From contig CAIOIC010000089.1 in assembly GCA_903858275.1 (NCBI GenBank), positions 25,140 through 89,139 on the forward strand: a DNA stretch of 64,000 nt, in the 5' to 3' direction. The notes beneath the pieces are model-generated. The model saw only the letters and a list, made by a program, of their open reading frames with translations, ran no database searches and was not told the DNA's origin. This document shows positions 26,641 to 33,832 of this stretch, one piece after another. The position numbers were made by a program, and so were the translations under genes. Source of the stretch: an uncultured Verrucomicrobia subdivision 3 bacterium. GTDB taxonomy: Bacteria > Verrucomicrobiota > Verrucomicrobiia > Limisphaerales > UBA11358. How positions within the stretch are numbered: position 1 is the first letter of the stretch; every line of letters begins with the position of its first letter.

Positions 26641-26879
26641 TCGATTTCGACCTTGTAGTCTTCGATCAGCGGGTTGCTCAACAGCTTGTGCGCAGCATCG
26701 TTGATGGCCTTTTGTGCAGCGGCTTTGTCCGTGCCGGCCGCGAGGTCGATCTCGATGTATTTGCCGATGTGGACGCCGGTGACGCCGGTGTAGCCCATGT
26801 GTTCGAGGGCTTTTTTGACAGTGATGCCCTGCGGATCCACGACCGCTTTCTTGGGGGTGATGATGATTTTAGCTTTCAT
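26637..26879 (-). CDS. purS: Phosphoribosylformylglycinamidine synthase subunit PurS
   Basis: 80 residues, the small structural subunit that bridges PurQ and PurL. MKAKIIITPKKAVVDPQGITVKKAL contains the typical VxDPQG motif and [15 protein letters not shown] the typical C-terminus. It is the first gene of the purSQL operon. Confidence 0.93.
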   Translation of the reverse strand: MKAKIIITPKKAVVDPQGITVKKALEHMGYTGVTGVHIGKYIEIDLAAGTDKAAAQKAINDAAHKLLSNPLIEDYKVEIE

Positions 26880-27046
26880 TCGCGCAAAACGAAATTCTGC
26901 GGAAGAATTTTACCGGAAGCGAGTCAAAAAGTTTTCCCCACCAACAGGCTGAGCAATTGGCCGAACGCCGATTAACCCCAGCATGCGGATCAACTAGCCG
27001 CAGAATGCAGGCAGATTTTCCGGAAAGCGTTGCTTGGCTGAGAAAC

Positions 27047-27670
27047 TTAAGCTTTTTCCGCGCCGGGAATTTCTTTACGCGACTGGACGACCTGATCCAC
27101 GAGTCCGTATTTCCTGGCATCCTCGGCGCTCATGAAGTTGTCGCGGTCACAGTCTTTTTCCACCTGCGCAATGGACTGCCCGGTATGTTTGGCGAGAATG
27201 CCATTCAACGTATGCTTGAGCTTGAGCATGTGCTTCACGCGGATTTCCACGTCGCTGGCCTGCCCTTCCGCGCCGCCGAGCACCTGATGGATCATGATGT
27301 TGGAATTTGGCAGCGCGAACCGCTTGCCCTTGGTGCCCGCCGCCAGCAACACCGCGCCCATGCTCGCCGCCTGACCGACACAATAGGTGTTCACGTCGCA
27401 GGTGAGATACTGCATGGTGTCGTAAATCGCCAAACCCGCCGACACGCTGCCTCCGGGGGAGTTGATATAGAGATGGATGTCCTTCTTCGGGTCGCTCATC
27501 TGGAGGAACAGCAGCTGGGCGATGACGATGTTGGCGATATTGTCGTCCACGGGCGTGCCGAGAAACAAAATGCGGTCCACCAGCAGGCGGGAGTAGATAT
27601 CCCAACTGCGCTCACCGCGCGCCGTCTGCTCAACCACGATGGGAACCAGAAAATTTTTCGCGTCGTTCAT
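27047..27670 (-). CDS. clpP: ATP-dependent Clp protease proteolytic subunit
   Basis: Serine protease core of Clp complexes. [11 protein letters not shown] holds catalytic Ser103, NSNIMIHQ holds His128, and the KDCDRDNFM stretch (172-180) holds the Asp. [18 protein letters not shown] is the oxyanion region. The Met at 27670 gives the normal ~207-residue length. No clpX is adjacent. The 167-base gap toward purS holds no recognised gene. Confidence 0.93.
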   Translation of the reverse strand: MNDAKNFLVPIVVEQTARGERSWDIYSRLLVDRILFLGTPVDDNIANIVIAQLLFLQMSDPKKDIHLYINSPGGSVSAGLAIYDTMQYLTCDVNTYCVGQAASMGAVLLAAGTKGKRFALPNSNIMIHQVLGGAEGQASDVEIRVKHMLKLKHTLNGILAKHTGQSIAQVEKDCDRDNFMSAEDARKYGLVDQVVQSRKEIPGAEKA

Positions 27671-27722
27671 GCGGAAATAACTACCCCATTTTCGCGCCAA
27701 GTAAAGGCGGGAAGTTTTTTCA

Positions 27723-27869
27723 GCCACAGATTTTCACAGACGAAAATATCGCGTGAAGGACGCAAAGTTTGCGAAGAATATTTTTCCCTTCGCCGCCTTC
27801 GCGTCCTTCGCGCGACACTCCCAATCAGCTTGCCTTAAAATCCGTGTTTCATCCGTGCCCATCTGTGGC
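27723..27869. repeat. Nested inverted-array hairpin element
   Basis: Outer arms: CACAGATTTTCACAGACG at the left (27723-27742) and the inverted CCGTGTTTCATCCGTGCCC...ATCTGTGG at the right (27842-27869). Inner arms: GAAGGACGCAAAGTTTGCGA (27755-27776) and inverted CTTCGCCGCC...CGTCCTTC (27788-27809). It fills the clpP/Nudix gap, and the Nudix stop codon lies in the right outer arm. Confidence 0.8.
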
Positions 27870-28361
27870 CAAAAGCTGCTTCCAGATCAGCACGAAGCAG
27901 CTTGCGAAATCCTGCGGCTTTTCATTCACCCATCGGGAGACCGTTTCCGGCGCGAACCACGCGCCCGTCTCGATTTCATCGGGATGCAGCGTGAACGGAC
28001 CCTCGCTGGCGCAGCGGTAAATCCAGCAGAATTCCCAGCCCGTCTCCCGGCACGCATCCAGCTTGAACAACCGCGACGGCGTTTGCAACAAGTGCAAGCC
28101 GATCTCCTCGCGCACCTCGCGCACCGCACAGATGTCGTAAGCCTCGCCGGTATCCAGATGGCCGCTCGCCGCCGAATCCCACTTCCCGGCGGCGATGTCT
28201 TTTTTCAGCGAACGTTTCTGGAGAAAAACCTCGCCGCGCGCATTGAACACCAGCACATGGACGGCGCGGTGCCACAGCCCGCGCGCATGGACTTCCGGGC
28301 GCGACGCCTGCCCGACCACCTCGTCACGCTCGTTGACCACATCAAAGATTTCTTCGCTCAT
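27849..28361 (-). CDS. NUDIX hydrolase
   Basis: The complete Nudix box is present: G-x5-E-x7-REVREEIG within GHLDTGEAYDICAVREVREE. The upstream part (EIFDVVNERDEVVGQASRPEVH and LWHRAVHVLVFN) resembles isopentenyl-diphosphate isomerase-like/YfcD Nudix proteins; the exact substrate is not clear. The start at 28361 (MSEEIFDVV) is chosen over a Met seven codons upstream. The last residues, ATDGHG and the stop, are encoded by the right arm of the repeat element at 27842-27869, so the native C-terminus has probably been altered. Confidence 0.85.
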   Translation of the reverse strand: MSEEIFDVVNERDEVVGQASRPEVHARGLWHRAVHVLVFNARGEVFLQKRSLKKDIAAGKWDSAASGHLDTGEAYDICAVREVREEIGLHLLQTPSRLFKLDACRETGWEFCWIYRCASEGPFTLHPDEIETGAWFAPETVSRWVNEKPQDFASCFVLIWKQLLATDGHG

Positions 28362-28367
28362 ATTTTT

Positions 28368-28528
28368 ACAACAAAGGAACAAAGTAACGAAGCAAAGCCA
28401 AGCCTGACCTTTGTTGGCAGTGTCGCAATTTAGCCGGAGCGCGGCTGGTCTGCGACACAGCCGCGCTCCGCAAATGTCGGATTGAGCCGACCCCCCCCCT
28501 TTTTTTGTTCCTTCGTTTCTTTGTTGTT
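28368..28528. repeat. Inverted-array hairpin element with palindromic core
   Basis: Left array ACAAAGGAACAAAGTAACGA (28368-28397) and its inverted form TTGTTCCTTCGTTTCTTTGT (28500-28528) enclose a 13-base-arm palindrome CGGAGCGCGGCTG...CAGCCGCGCTCCG (28435-28470, loop 10). A run of nine C lies at 28491-28499. The element fills the gap between the Nudix and phosphatase genes. Confidence 0.8.
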
Positions 28529-28875
28529 CATTTTCCCGCCGCCGGAAAATGGTCGCGCATTTTCTCGCGCAATACTTCGATCAAATTTGCATCCATGAAT
28601 TCGTAATCGTCGGCAATGAAAAGGCAGACACACGGTTTCGCCGCCAGCGCTTCGGGATATTTTTGCCGCAACCGTTCCTTGTGCCGCTTCTCCATCACCA
28701 TGATGACATCCGCCCAGCCGAGCTGTCCGGCGGTCACTTTGATGCGCGCACTTTCTTCGGTTCCAGCCGAACTGATATCCCACGCAGGTTCGCCCTTGAA
28801 AATCGTTTCCGCCGTCAGACTGCGCCGCCGGTTACGGCTGCACACGAACAGGATTTTTATGCGCGCAGATTTCAA
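28528..28875 (-). CDS. Low-molecular-weight protein-tyrosine-phosphatase-like protein
   Basis: 115 residues; ILFVCSRNRRRSLTAE near the N-terminus is the CX5R(S) phosphatase loop, and FIADDYEFMD contains acidic residues that may act as general acid. The protein is shorter than classical LMW-PTPs (~150) and fits a compact subgroup annotated as LMW-PTP family proteins. No ATG is suitably placed; a TTG at 28875 overlaps the rsmA stop as TTGA, which makes it the most likely start. The substrate could be a phosphotyrosine, phosphoarginine or small phosphoester. Confidence 0.75.
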   Translation of the reverse strand: MKSARIKILFVCSRNRRRSLTAETIFKGEPAWDISSAGTEESARIKVTAGQLGWADVIMVMEKRHKERLRQKYPEALAAKPCVCLFIADDYEFMDANLIEVLREKMRDHFPAAGK

Positions 28876-29768
28876 GCGGCCAGCAACTTGGTCAAAGCAA
28901 CAAACTGTTCCAGGCCCAGTTTCTCCGCGCGTTCCATCGGCGAAATATTCAGCACGACGAAGGCGGCTTCCAGCTTTTCCTGCGGCCATTCCTGCTTCAA
29001 CAGTTTCAACATCATTTTTCGCCGCTGGGAAAAGGCTTTTTTCACGAGGCGACGAAACAGCGCACGTGATGCTTCCGGCAGCAGCGGCGAAGTGCGGCGC
29101 TCCAGACAGATGCACGCGGAATCCACATCCGGCGCCGGGAAAAAACAGCCGGGGGGGATCTTGAACCAGCCGCGCGGCTGAAAATCCAACTGCACCAGCA
29201 GCGTCAGAATGCCGTAATCATCGCCGTCCGTCGGCGCCATGAGCCGTTGCGCGACCTCCAGCTGGAGGGTGACCACCATCCGCTTCGGCGCGCGCACGCC
29301 GGCGGCTAATTCCACCAAGATCGGCGAGGCGACGGAATACGGCAGGTTTGCCACCAGCTTCCAATCGCTCCAGTCGCGCGGCTCGCGCTTGAGAAAGGCG
29401 AGCGCGTCGTCGTGCAATAAATGGAATGCGCCGAGTTGTTTGGCTTCGCCGCTGGCGGCCGGTGGTCCGGCCAAAGTATTTATTAAGGCTTCATCGCTTT
29501 GTTTTTCCGTGCCGAACCGTTCGCACAAGAATTTCACCAGCCGCCCGTCCATTTCCACGGCAAAGACCTCGCCCGCTTTTTCCAAGAGCAGTTCCGTCAA
29601 CGGCCCCAGCCCCGGCCCGATTTCGAGAATTTTGTCCGTCGGCTTGATTTCCGCCGTGTCCACGATGCGGCGAAGCTGGTTGCCGTCGTGCAGAAAATTC
29701 TGGCCAAGCGATTTCGTGAGCTGGAGGTCGCGCTTGGCCAGCAATTCGCGCATTTCGTTGAGGGTCAT
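28872..29768 (-). CDS. rsmA: 16S rRNA dimethyladenosine transferase (RsmA/KsgA)
   Basis: SAM-dependent enzyme that dimethylates two adjacent adenines near the 3' end of 16S rRNA. SLGQNFLHDGNQLRRIV and ILEIGPGLGPLTELLL (motif I) are diagnostic, and NLPYSVASPILVEL is the N-L-P-Y catalytic motif. Between motif II (FAVEMDGRLVKFL) and LLHDDALAF there are about 20 more residues than usual (around 79-100), possibly another in-frame insertion, though no clear 7-base period is seen. It is 298 residues long. Confidence 0.93.
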   Translation of the reverse strand: MTLNEMRELLAKRDLQLTKSLGQNFLHDGNQLRRIVDTAEIKPTDKILEIGPGLGPLTELLLEKAGEVFAVEMDGRLVKFLCERFGTEKQSDEALINTLAGPPAASGEAKQLGAFHLLHDDALAFLKREPRDWSDWKLVANLPYSVASPILVELAAGVRAPKRMVVTLQLEVAQRLMAPTDGDDYGILTLLVQLDFQPRGWFKIPPGCFFPAPDVDSACICLERRTSPLLPEASRALFRRLVKKAFSQRRKMMLKLLKQEWPQEKLEAAFVVLNISPMERAEKLGLEQFVALTKLLAA

Positions 29769-29840
29769 GGAAAAAGTTTTGCCGCAGATGAAAGCGGATT
29801 AACGCAGATGGGGGGGGGAAATGAATTGGTGCCATTAGTC

Positions 29841-31220
29841 TTAAGCTGCGGTTAATACTTCTACGAGCACAGCGACGGCCTGGCCGAGTTGCGCCCGGGT
29901 GATGGTGAGCGGCGGAGTGAAGCTGATGACGTTGGCGGGTTCACCTTCCGGCAGAAAAATATAGCCGCGATGCAATAGTGTTTTGATCGCGTGGAGCGCG
30001 ATTTGCGTCGCCGGTTTTCCGTCAGGCAAAGTCAGTTCCACGCCAGCCATCAAGCCGAGGCCGCGGGAAGTGTTTTTAATTTTAAGTTTTAAGTTTTTAA
30101 TTGAAGAAAGTTCGCCCACCAAAAATTTACCCAGCGCGCCGCTGCGCTCGCACAATTTCAGCCGTTGAATTTCTTTGATCTGGGCCAGCGCCATCGCGCA
30201 GCCGACGGGATGACCGAGAAACGTGCTGGTGTGAATCGCTTCGCCCGTCGAGGCGGGCCAGGCAGCATCCATCAAATCGGCGTGGCCAACGCAGGCGGAC
30301 AGTGGAAAACCACCGGTCAGCGCCTTGCCAAGGCAGATCAAATCCGGAACCACGCCGCTGTGCTCGCAGGCGAACCATTTGCCGGTGCGGCCAAAGCCAG
30401 TGTAAATCTCATCGAGAATGAGCAGCGCGCCATGTTCGTCGCAAAGCCGGCGGAGCAGCGGCAGAAATTCCGGCGGCGGAATATTGATGCCGCCGCGGGC
30501 CTGAATCGGCTCGACGAGAATCGCGCCGATTTTTTCGCGGCGGAAAGCCCGGCGGATGTGTTGCTCAACTTCGTGGCAGCCGACGTGAGTCGCCGCCATC
30601 TTGATTCCAGTTTTAGAATGAGCCGGCGCACGCCGGCTGCTACAAGACGAAGTGGGAAACTTCACGAAATGGACAAATTCACGCAGCTGCGAGCGGAACG
30701 GGCGGCGGAAATGCTCGCGGTGCGTGGCGTTGAGCGCGCCGTAGCCAAGCCCGTGGTAACCGCCGGCAAAAGCGATGACGCCGCATTTGCCGGTGGCCAG
30801 CAGCGCGGTCTTGAGCGCCGATTCGACGGCTTCAAAACCGGAGTTGGAGAAAATGACTTTTCCCCATTTCCGATTTCCGATTTCCGATTTCCGATTTGTT
30901 TTTGTCCAGCGCTCGAAGGTGATCCGGCTCAATTCCCGCGCGAGCCGAGCCTTGAGCGCGTGGGGATGCACGTCGCCCATCGCGTGCAGGAGTTTCGCCA
31001 TCTGCCGCTGACCGGCTTTGACAACTTCGGGATTGGCGTGACCGGCGGCGGCGACGCCGAAGGCGGCGGTCAGGTCCAGATATTTTTTCCCTTCGGCATC
31101 CCAGACATGAACTCCCCGGGCGCGCTCCCAGACAATCGGCCACGAGCCGTCCGGCTCAGTGAACAGGACATTGCGCGATTCGTGGTCGCGGAGGAGTTGG
31201 AGGGTTTGCCGGGTATTCAT
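29841..31220 (-). CDS. Class III (PLP) aminotransferase carrying three repeat-derived insertions
   Basis: Fold-type I aminotransferase of the acetylornithine/4-aminobutyrate group: AAFGVAAAGHANPEVV, SNSGFEAVESALKTA, ILDEIYTGFGRTGKW (D270 binds the PLP pyridine) and LICLGKALTGGFPLSA (K299 Schiff base). The substrate is not certain. Three extra segments are translated from repeats: residues about 109-119 (NRKSEIGNRKW, four ATTTCCG heptamers at 30866-30893), about 190-210 (SSCSSRRAPAHSKTGIK, palindrome at 30621-30638) and about 373-384 (IKNLKLKIKNTS, TTTTAAG heptamers at 30080-30100). The frame is intact throughout. At 459 residues it is close to the family's usual length plus the inserts. Confidence 0.88.
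   Translation of the reverse strand: MNTRQTLQLLRDHESRNVLFTEPDGSWPIVWERARGVHVWDAEGKKYLDLTAAFGVAAAGHANPEVVKAGQRQMAKLLHAMGDVHPHALKARLARELSRITFERWTKTNRKSEIGNRKWGKVIFSNSGFEAVESALKTALLATGKCGVIAFAGGYHGLGYGALNATHREHFRRPFRSQLREFVHFVKFPTSSCSSRRAPAHSKTGIKMAATHVGCHEVEQHIRRAFRREKIGAILVEPIQARGGINIPPPEFLPLLRRLCDEHGALLILDEIYTGFGRTGKWFACEHSGVVPDLICLGKALTGGFPLSACVGHADLMDAAWPASTGEAIHTSTFLGHPVGCAMALAQIKEIQRLKLCERSGALGKFLVGELSSIKNLKLKIKNTSRGLGLMAGVELTLPDGKPATQIALHAIKTLLHRGYIFLPEGEPANVISFTPPLTITRAQLGQAVAVLVEVLTAA
30080..30100. repeat. Heptamer array TTTTAAG inside aminotransferase gene
   Basis: Two perfect units plus a variant (TTTTTAA), read on the minus strand as NLKLKIKN. Confidence 0.8.
30621..30638. repeat. 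Palindrome inside aminotransferase gene
   Basis: AGCCGGCGCACGCCGGCT, 8-base arms, followed by GCTAC as in the purL copy at 23780. Confidence 0.85.
30866..30893. repeat. Heptamer array ATTTCCG x4 inside aminotransferase gene
   Basis: Four perfect copies of ATTTCCG, followed by ATTTG. Read on the minus strand as RKSEIGNRK, the same peptide as in the ABC ATPase N-terminus. Confidence 0.95.
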
Positions 31221-31225
31221 TTTTT

Positions 31226-31381
31226 AACCACGGATGGACACGGATGGACACGGATGAAAACAAATGGCGTACGGATTTTAGCCAGCATCAGCATAGATGC
31301 GGTCAAGGCGGGCGGAAGTTGAAGCGGGCGACAGCCCGCGTCCCAACCAAATCCGTGTTTATCTGTGTTCGTCCGTGGTTT
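31226..31381. repeat. Inverted-array hairpin element with palindromic core
   Basis: Three CACGGATGGA-type decamers (31226-31258) face inverted ATCCGTGTTT, ATCTGTGTTC and GTCCGTGGTT (31351-31381). The core palindrome GCGGGCGACAGCCCGC is at 31324-31339. The element fills the space between queE and the aminotransferase gene. Confidence 0.85.
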
Positions 31382-31386
31382 CATTT

Positions 31387-32136
31387 TTAAACTCCCCGAT
31401 GCTCCGGCGGCCAGATGATTTTGTGCTGCTGGATTTGAAAACGGACCGGGAGCGCGTCGGCGATGATTTTTTCCGCGAGCTCCTGCCGCGATACCGGCGT
31501 AAGGCCGGCGGGAACTTTTTTCAACACCTGGTTCTGCTGCTCCGGCGCCAGCGGATGAACCCACGAAAACAGCACCGGGCAAAGGGCGGCCAGCGGGTGC
31601 GCGGCGAGCTGCGATTTCGCCCATTCGTAATCTTCCACCGTGCCGATGACGAACTTAATTTCGTCGATGGATTTCAAGTGCGCGATGTTCTCGAACCGGT
31701 TGCGCGCGACTTCGCCGCTGGAGGGGCATTTCAAGTCCACGATGCGATGGACGCGCGGGTCAATTTTGGAGATGTCATGCGCACCGCTCGTCTCGATGAG
31801 CACGGTGAAGCCGTCATCGCACAGCTGCCGCAGGAGCGACAGGGAATTCTGCTGGAGCAGCGGCTCGCCGCCGGTGAGTTCGACGAGCGGCAGACGCGAG
31901 GCCGGATGCCGGACGCTGGATGCGGGATTTGAAAACGGCGCGGCCGACCGTTTCACTTCCGTCAAAATTTCCTCGAGCGTTTTCTTTTTGCCGACGGTGA
32001 AAGCGTAGGCGGTGTCGCAGTAGGAGCACCGGAGGTCGCAGCCGGTGAGCCGGATGAAAAGGCACGGCAGCCCGGCAAAGGTGCTTTCGCCTTGCAAGCT
32101 CAGATAGATTTCGTTGACGACGAGCATATCGGACAC
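31387..32136 (-). CDS. queE: 7-carboxy-7-deazaguanine synthase-like radical SAM protein
   Basis: CDLRCSYCDTAYAF (C33, C37, C40) is the CxxxCxxC radical SAM motif of QueE, preceded by NEIYLSLQGES and TGCDLR, and followed by the SAM-binding VELTGGEPLLQQ. The reaction is conversion of 6-carboxytetrahydropterin to CDG in the preQ0/queuosine pathway; no other que gene is in the window. Residues about 69-80 (SNPASSVRHPAS) are translated from four degenerate 7-base units (31901-31928), an extra segment between the TLEEILTEV helix and the glycine-rich motif. A start at codon 4 (MLVVNEIY) is also possible. Confidence 0.9.
   Translation of the reverse strand: MSDMLVVNEIYLSLQGESTFAGLPCLFIRLTGCDLRCSYCDTAYAFTVGKKKTLEEILTEVKRSAAPFSNPASSVRHPASRLPLVELTGGEPLLQQNSLSLLRQLCDDGFTVLIETSGAHDISKIDPRVHRIVDLKCPSSGEVARNRFENIAHLKSIDEIKFVIGTVEDYEWAKSQLAAHPLAALCPVLFSWVHPLAPEQQNQVLKKVPAGLTPVSRQELAEKIIADALPVRFQIQQHKIIWPPEHRGV
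31901..31928. repeat. Heptamer array (GCCGGAT type, four units) inside queE
   Basis: GCCGGAT GCCGGAC GCTGGAT GCGGGAT in tandem; read in frame on the minus strand as PASSVRHPAS. Confidence 0.88.
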
Positions 32137-32206
32137 GCGGAAAAGCTACGCGGAACCGGTGGAATTAAACAGGTTTTTCACGCGGGCGGCTGGAATTCTT
32201 CGAGGG

Positions 32207-33832
32207 ATGGGTTACAATATTCAAATTAAGCCCATGCTCCGGCGCTTTCCAAAACTCAGTCTGCTGGCCGCTTTTATCCTGAGCGGCGTCAGCAGCCAGG
32301 CGACCGCGCTTGATGATATCGGAGTAACGCTGCTGCGGGAGATGACAACCAATTTGAACGGTTCCGGCATTCGAATGGCACAAGCGGAAGCCAATACCGA
32401 CGGCAACACAAATCATCCGAGCGCCTTTGAAGTCAATCCCGCCGCCGACCCAGTTCAGCAGCCGATAAATCTTTTTACCTACTATTCCAGCCTTGGCTCA
32501 ACGAACGGTTTTCCGAACGCCGCCGGCGCCGAGTCGGGACATGCGAATATCGTGGGCGGTATTATTTATGGCCGCACCAACGGCGTAGCCCCGAATGTAG
32601 CGCATGTAGATAATTTTGATGCAGATTACTTCATCCAATCCTATTATGATGCTTTAAGTAATCTGGTTGTTGCCTTGCCGCCAACCAACATCAACGATTC
32701 AATAATAAATCAAAGTTTCACTTTCGGAAACTTATCCGCCAGCGACCAACGAATCGTCGACGCAGCTTACGATGATTACGCGGGGTCAAATAATTCGTTT
32801 TTTGTATCCGCCGCGTGTAATTACTCGATAAGGCGCCGGGTTTGCGCCCCCGGCACGGCGTATAATTGCATCAGCGTGGCAGCTTATGGCGGGGACTCGA
32901 GCATCGGTCCGACCATTGACAATGGCCGCAGCAAGCCGGACATCACCGCACCCGCTAATGCAACCAGTAGTTCCACACCCCAAGTTTCCGGCGTGGCGGC
33001 GTTGCTGATGCAGGCCGCGCGGCGCGGCGACGGTGGGAGTGACACCAATGCCGCCGCGGATTTGCGAACGATCAAGGCGCTGCTGCTCAACGGCGCGGTG
33101 AAACCGGCGAACTGGACGAACTCAAGTTCCTCGCCGCTCGACGCACGTTACGGCGCGGGGGTGGTAAACGCGTTTAATGCCCACAGGCAACTCGCGGGCG
33201 GCAAACAAATTTTTTGCGCGGCAAATCCGGTCGCCAGCGGCGGGGCGCATCCGCCGGTGGCGGAAACCAATTCCGTGGCCGCCACCAGCGGCTGGAGTTG
33301 GGAAAGCATTTCCAGCAGCGCGACGGACGACGCAGTGAATCATTATTTCTTCAATGTTTCCAACGGCATGACCACGGTCACACTGGTCTGGAACCGCCAA
33401 TACGGCCAGTCCAACATCAACAACCTCGACTTGTTTTTGCTCAACGCCGCCAACAGCAATCTCGTCGCCGGCAGCACCAGCCGCGTGGACAATGTCGAGC
33501 ACCTCTTCCTCCCGCAGCTGCCGGCGGGACGCTATGATTTGCAGGTCTTGAAATACGGCGGCACGAATGTGGTCAGCGATGGAGAAACTTACGCGCTGGC
33601 ATTTGCCTTCGTTTCGCCGGAACCAAACCTGACGAAGTCCGGCGCCAACCTGACTTTGACCTGGCCGGTTTATCCCGCCGGTTTCCGCGCCGAGGCGGCG
33701 ACCAATCTGGTTGCGCCCACCTGGATCACGAATGATCTGCCAGCCCCGGCCATCACGAACAACAGGAACAGCCTGATTTTGCAGGCGACGAATGCTTTCC
33801 AGTTTTTCCGCCTGCGCAGTCCGGATTTTTGA
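32207..33832 (+). CDS. Exported subtilase (S8)-like protein with atypical active site
   Basis: Signal peptide follows Met10 (MLRRFPKLSLLAAFILSG); that Met at 32234 is an alternative start. The S8-like elements are GIRMAQAEAN (E61 where subtilisin has Asp), ESGHANIVGGII (H112), VSAACNYS (N205, oxyanion) and NATSSSTPQVSGVAALL (S254, normally GTSMATPH). A C-terminal beta-rich region (WSWESISSSATDD, LVWNRQYGQSNINNLDLFLL) resembles the P-domain-like jelly rolls of PVC subtilases, and the end looks like a short sandwich repeat. It may be a glutamate-using peptidase or an inactive homologue. Its 3' end overlaps the thiD 3' end by 80 bases, convergently. Confidence 0.72.
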   Translation: MGYNIQIKPMLRRFPKLSLLAAFILSGVSSQATALDDIGVTLLREMTTNLNGSGIRMAQAEANTDGNTNHPSAFEVNPAADPVQQPINLFTYYSSLGSTNGFPNAAGAESGHANIVGGIIYGRTNGVAPNVAHVDNFDADYFIQSYYDALSNLVVALPPTNINDSIINQSFTFGNLSASDQRIVDAAYDDYAGSNNSFFVSAACNYSIRRRVCAPGTAYNCISVAAYGGDSSIGPTIDNGRSKPDITAPANATSSSTPQVSGVAALLMQAARRGDGGSDTNAAADLRTIKALLLNGAVKPANWTNSSSSPLDARYGAGVVNAFNAHRQLAGGKQIFCAANPVASGGAHPPVAETNSVAATSGWSWESISSSATDDAVNHYFFNVSNGMTTVTLVWNRQYGQSNINNLDLFLLNAANSNLVAGSTSRVDNVEHLFLPQLPAGRYDLQVLKYGGTNVVSDGETYALAFAFVSPEPNLTKSGANLTLTWPVYPAGFRAEAATNLVAPTWITNDLPAPAITNNRNSLILQATNAFQFFRLRSPDF

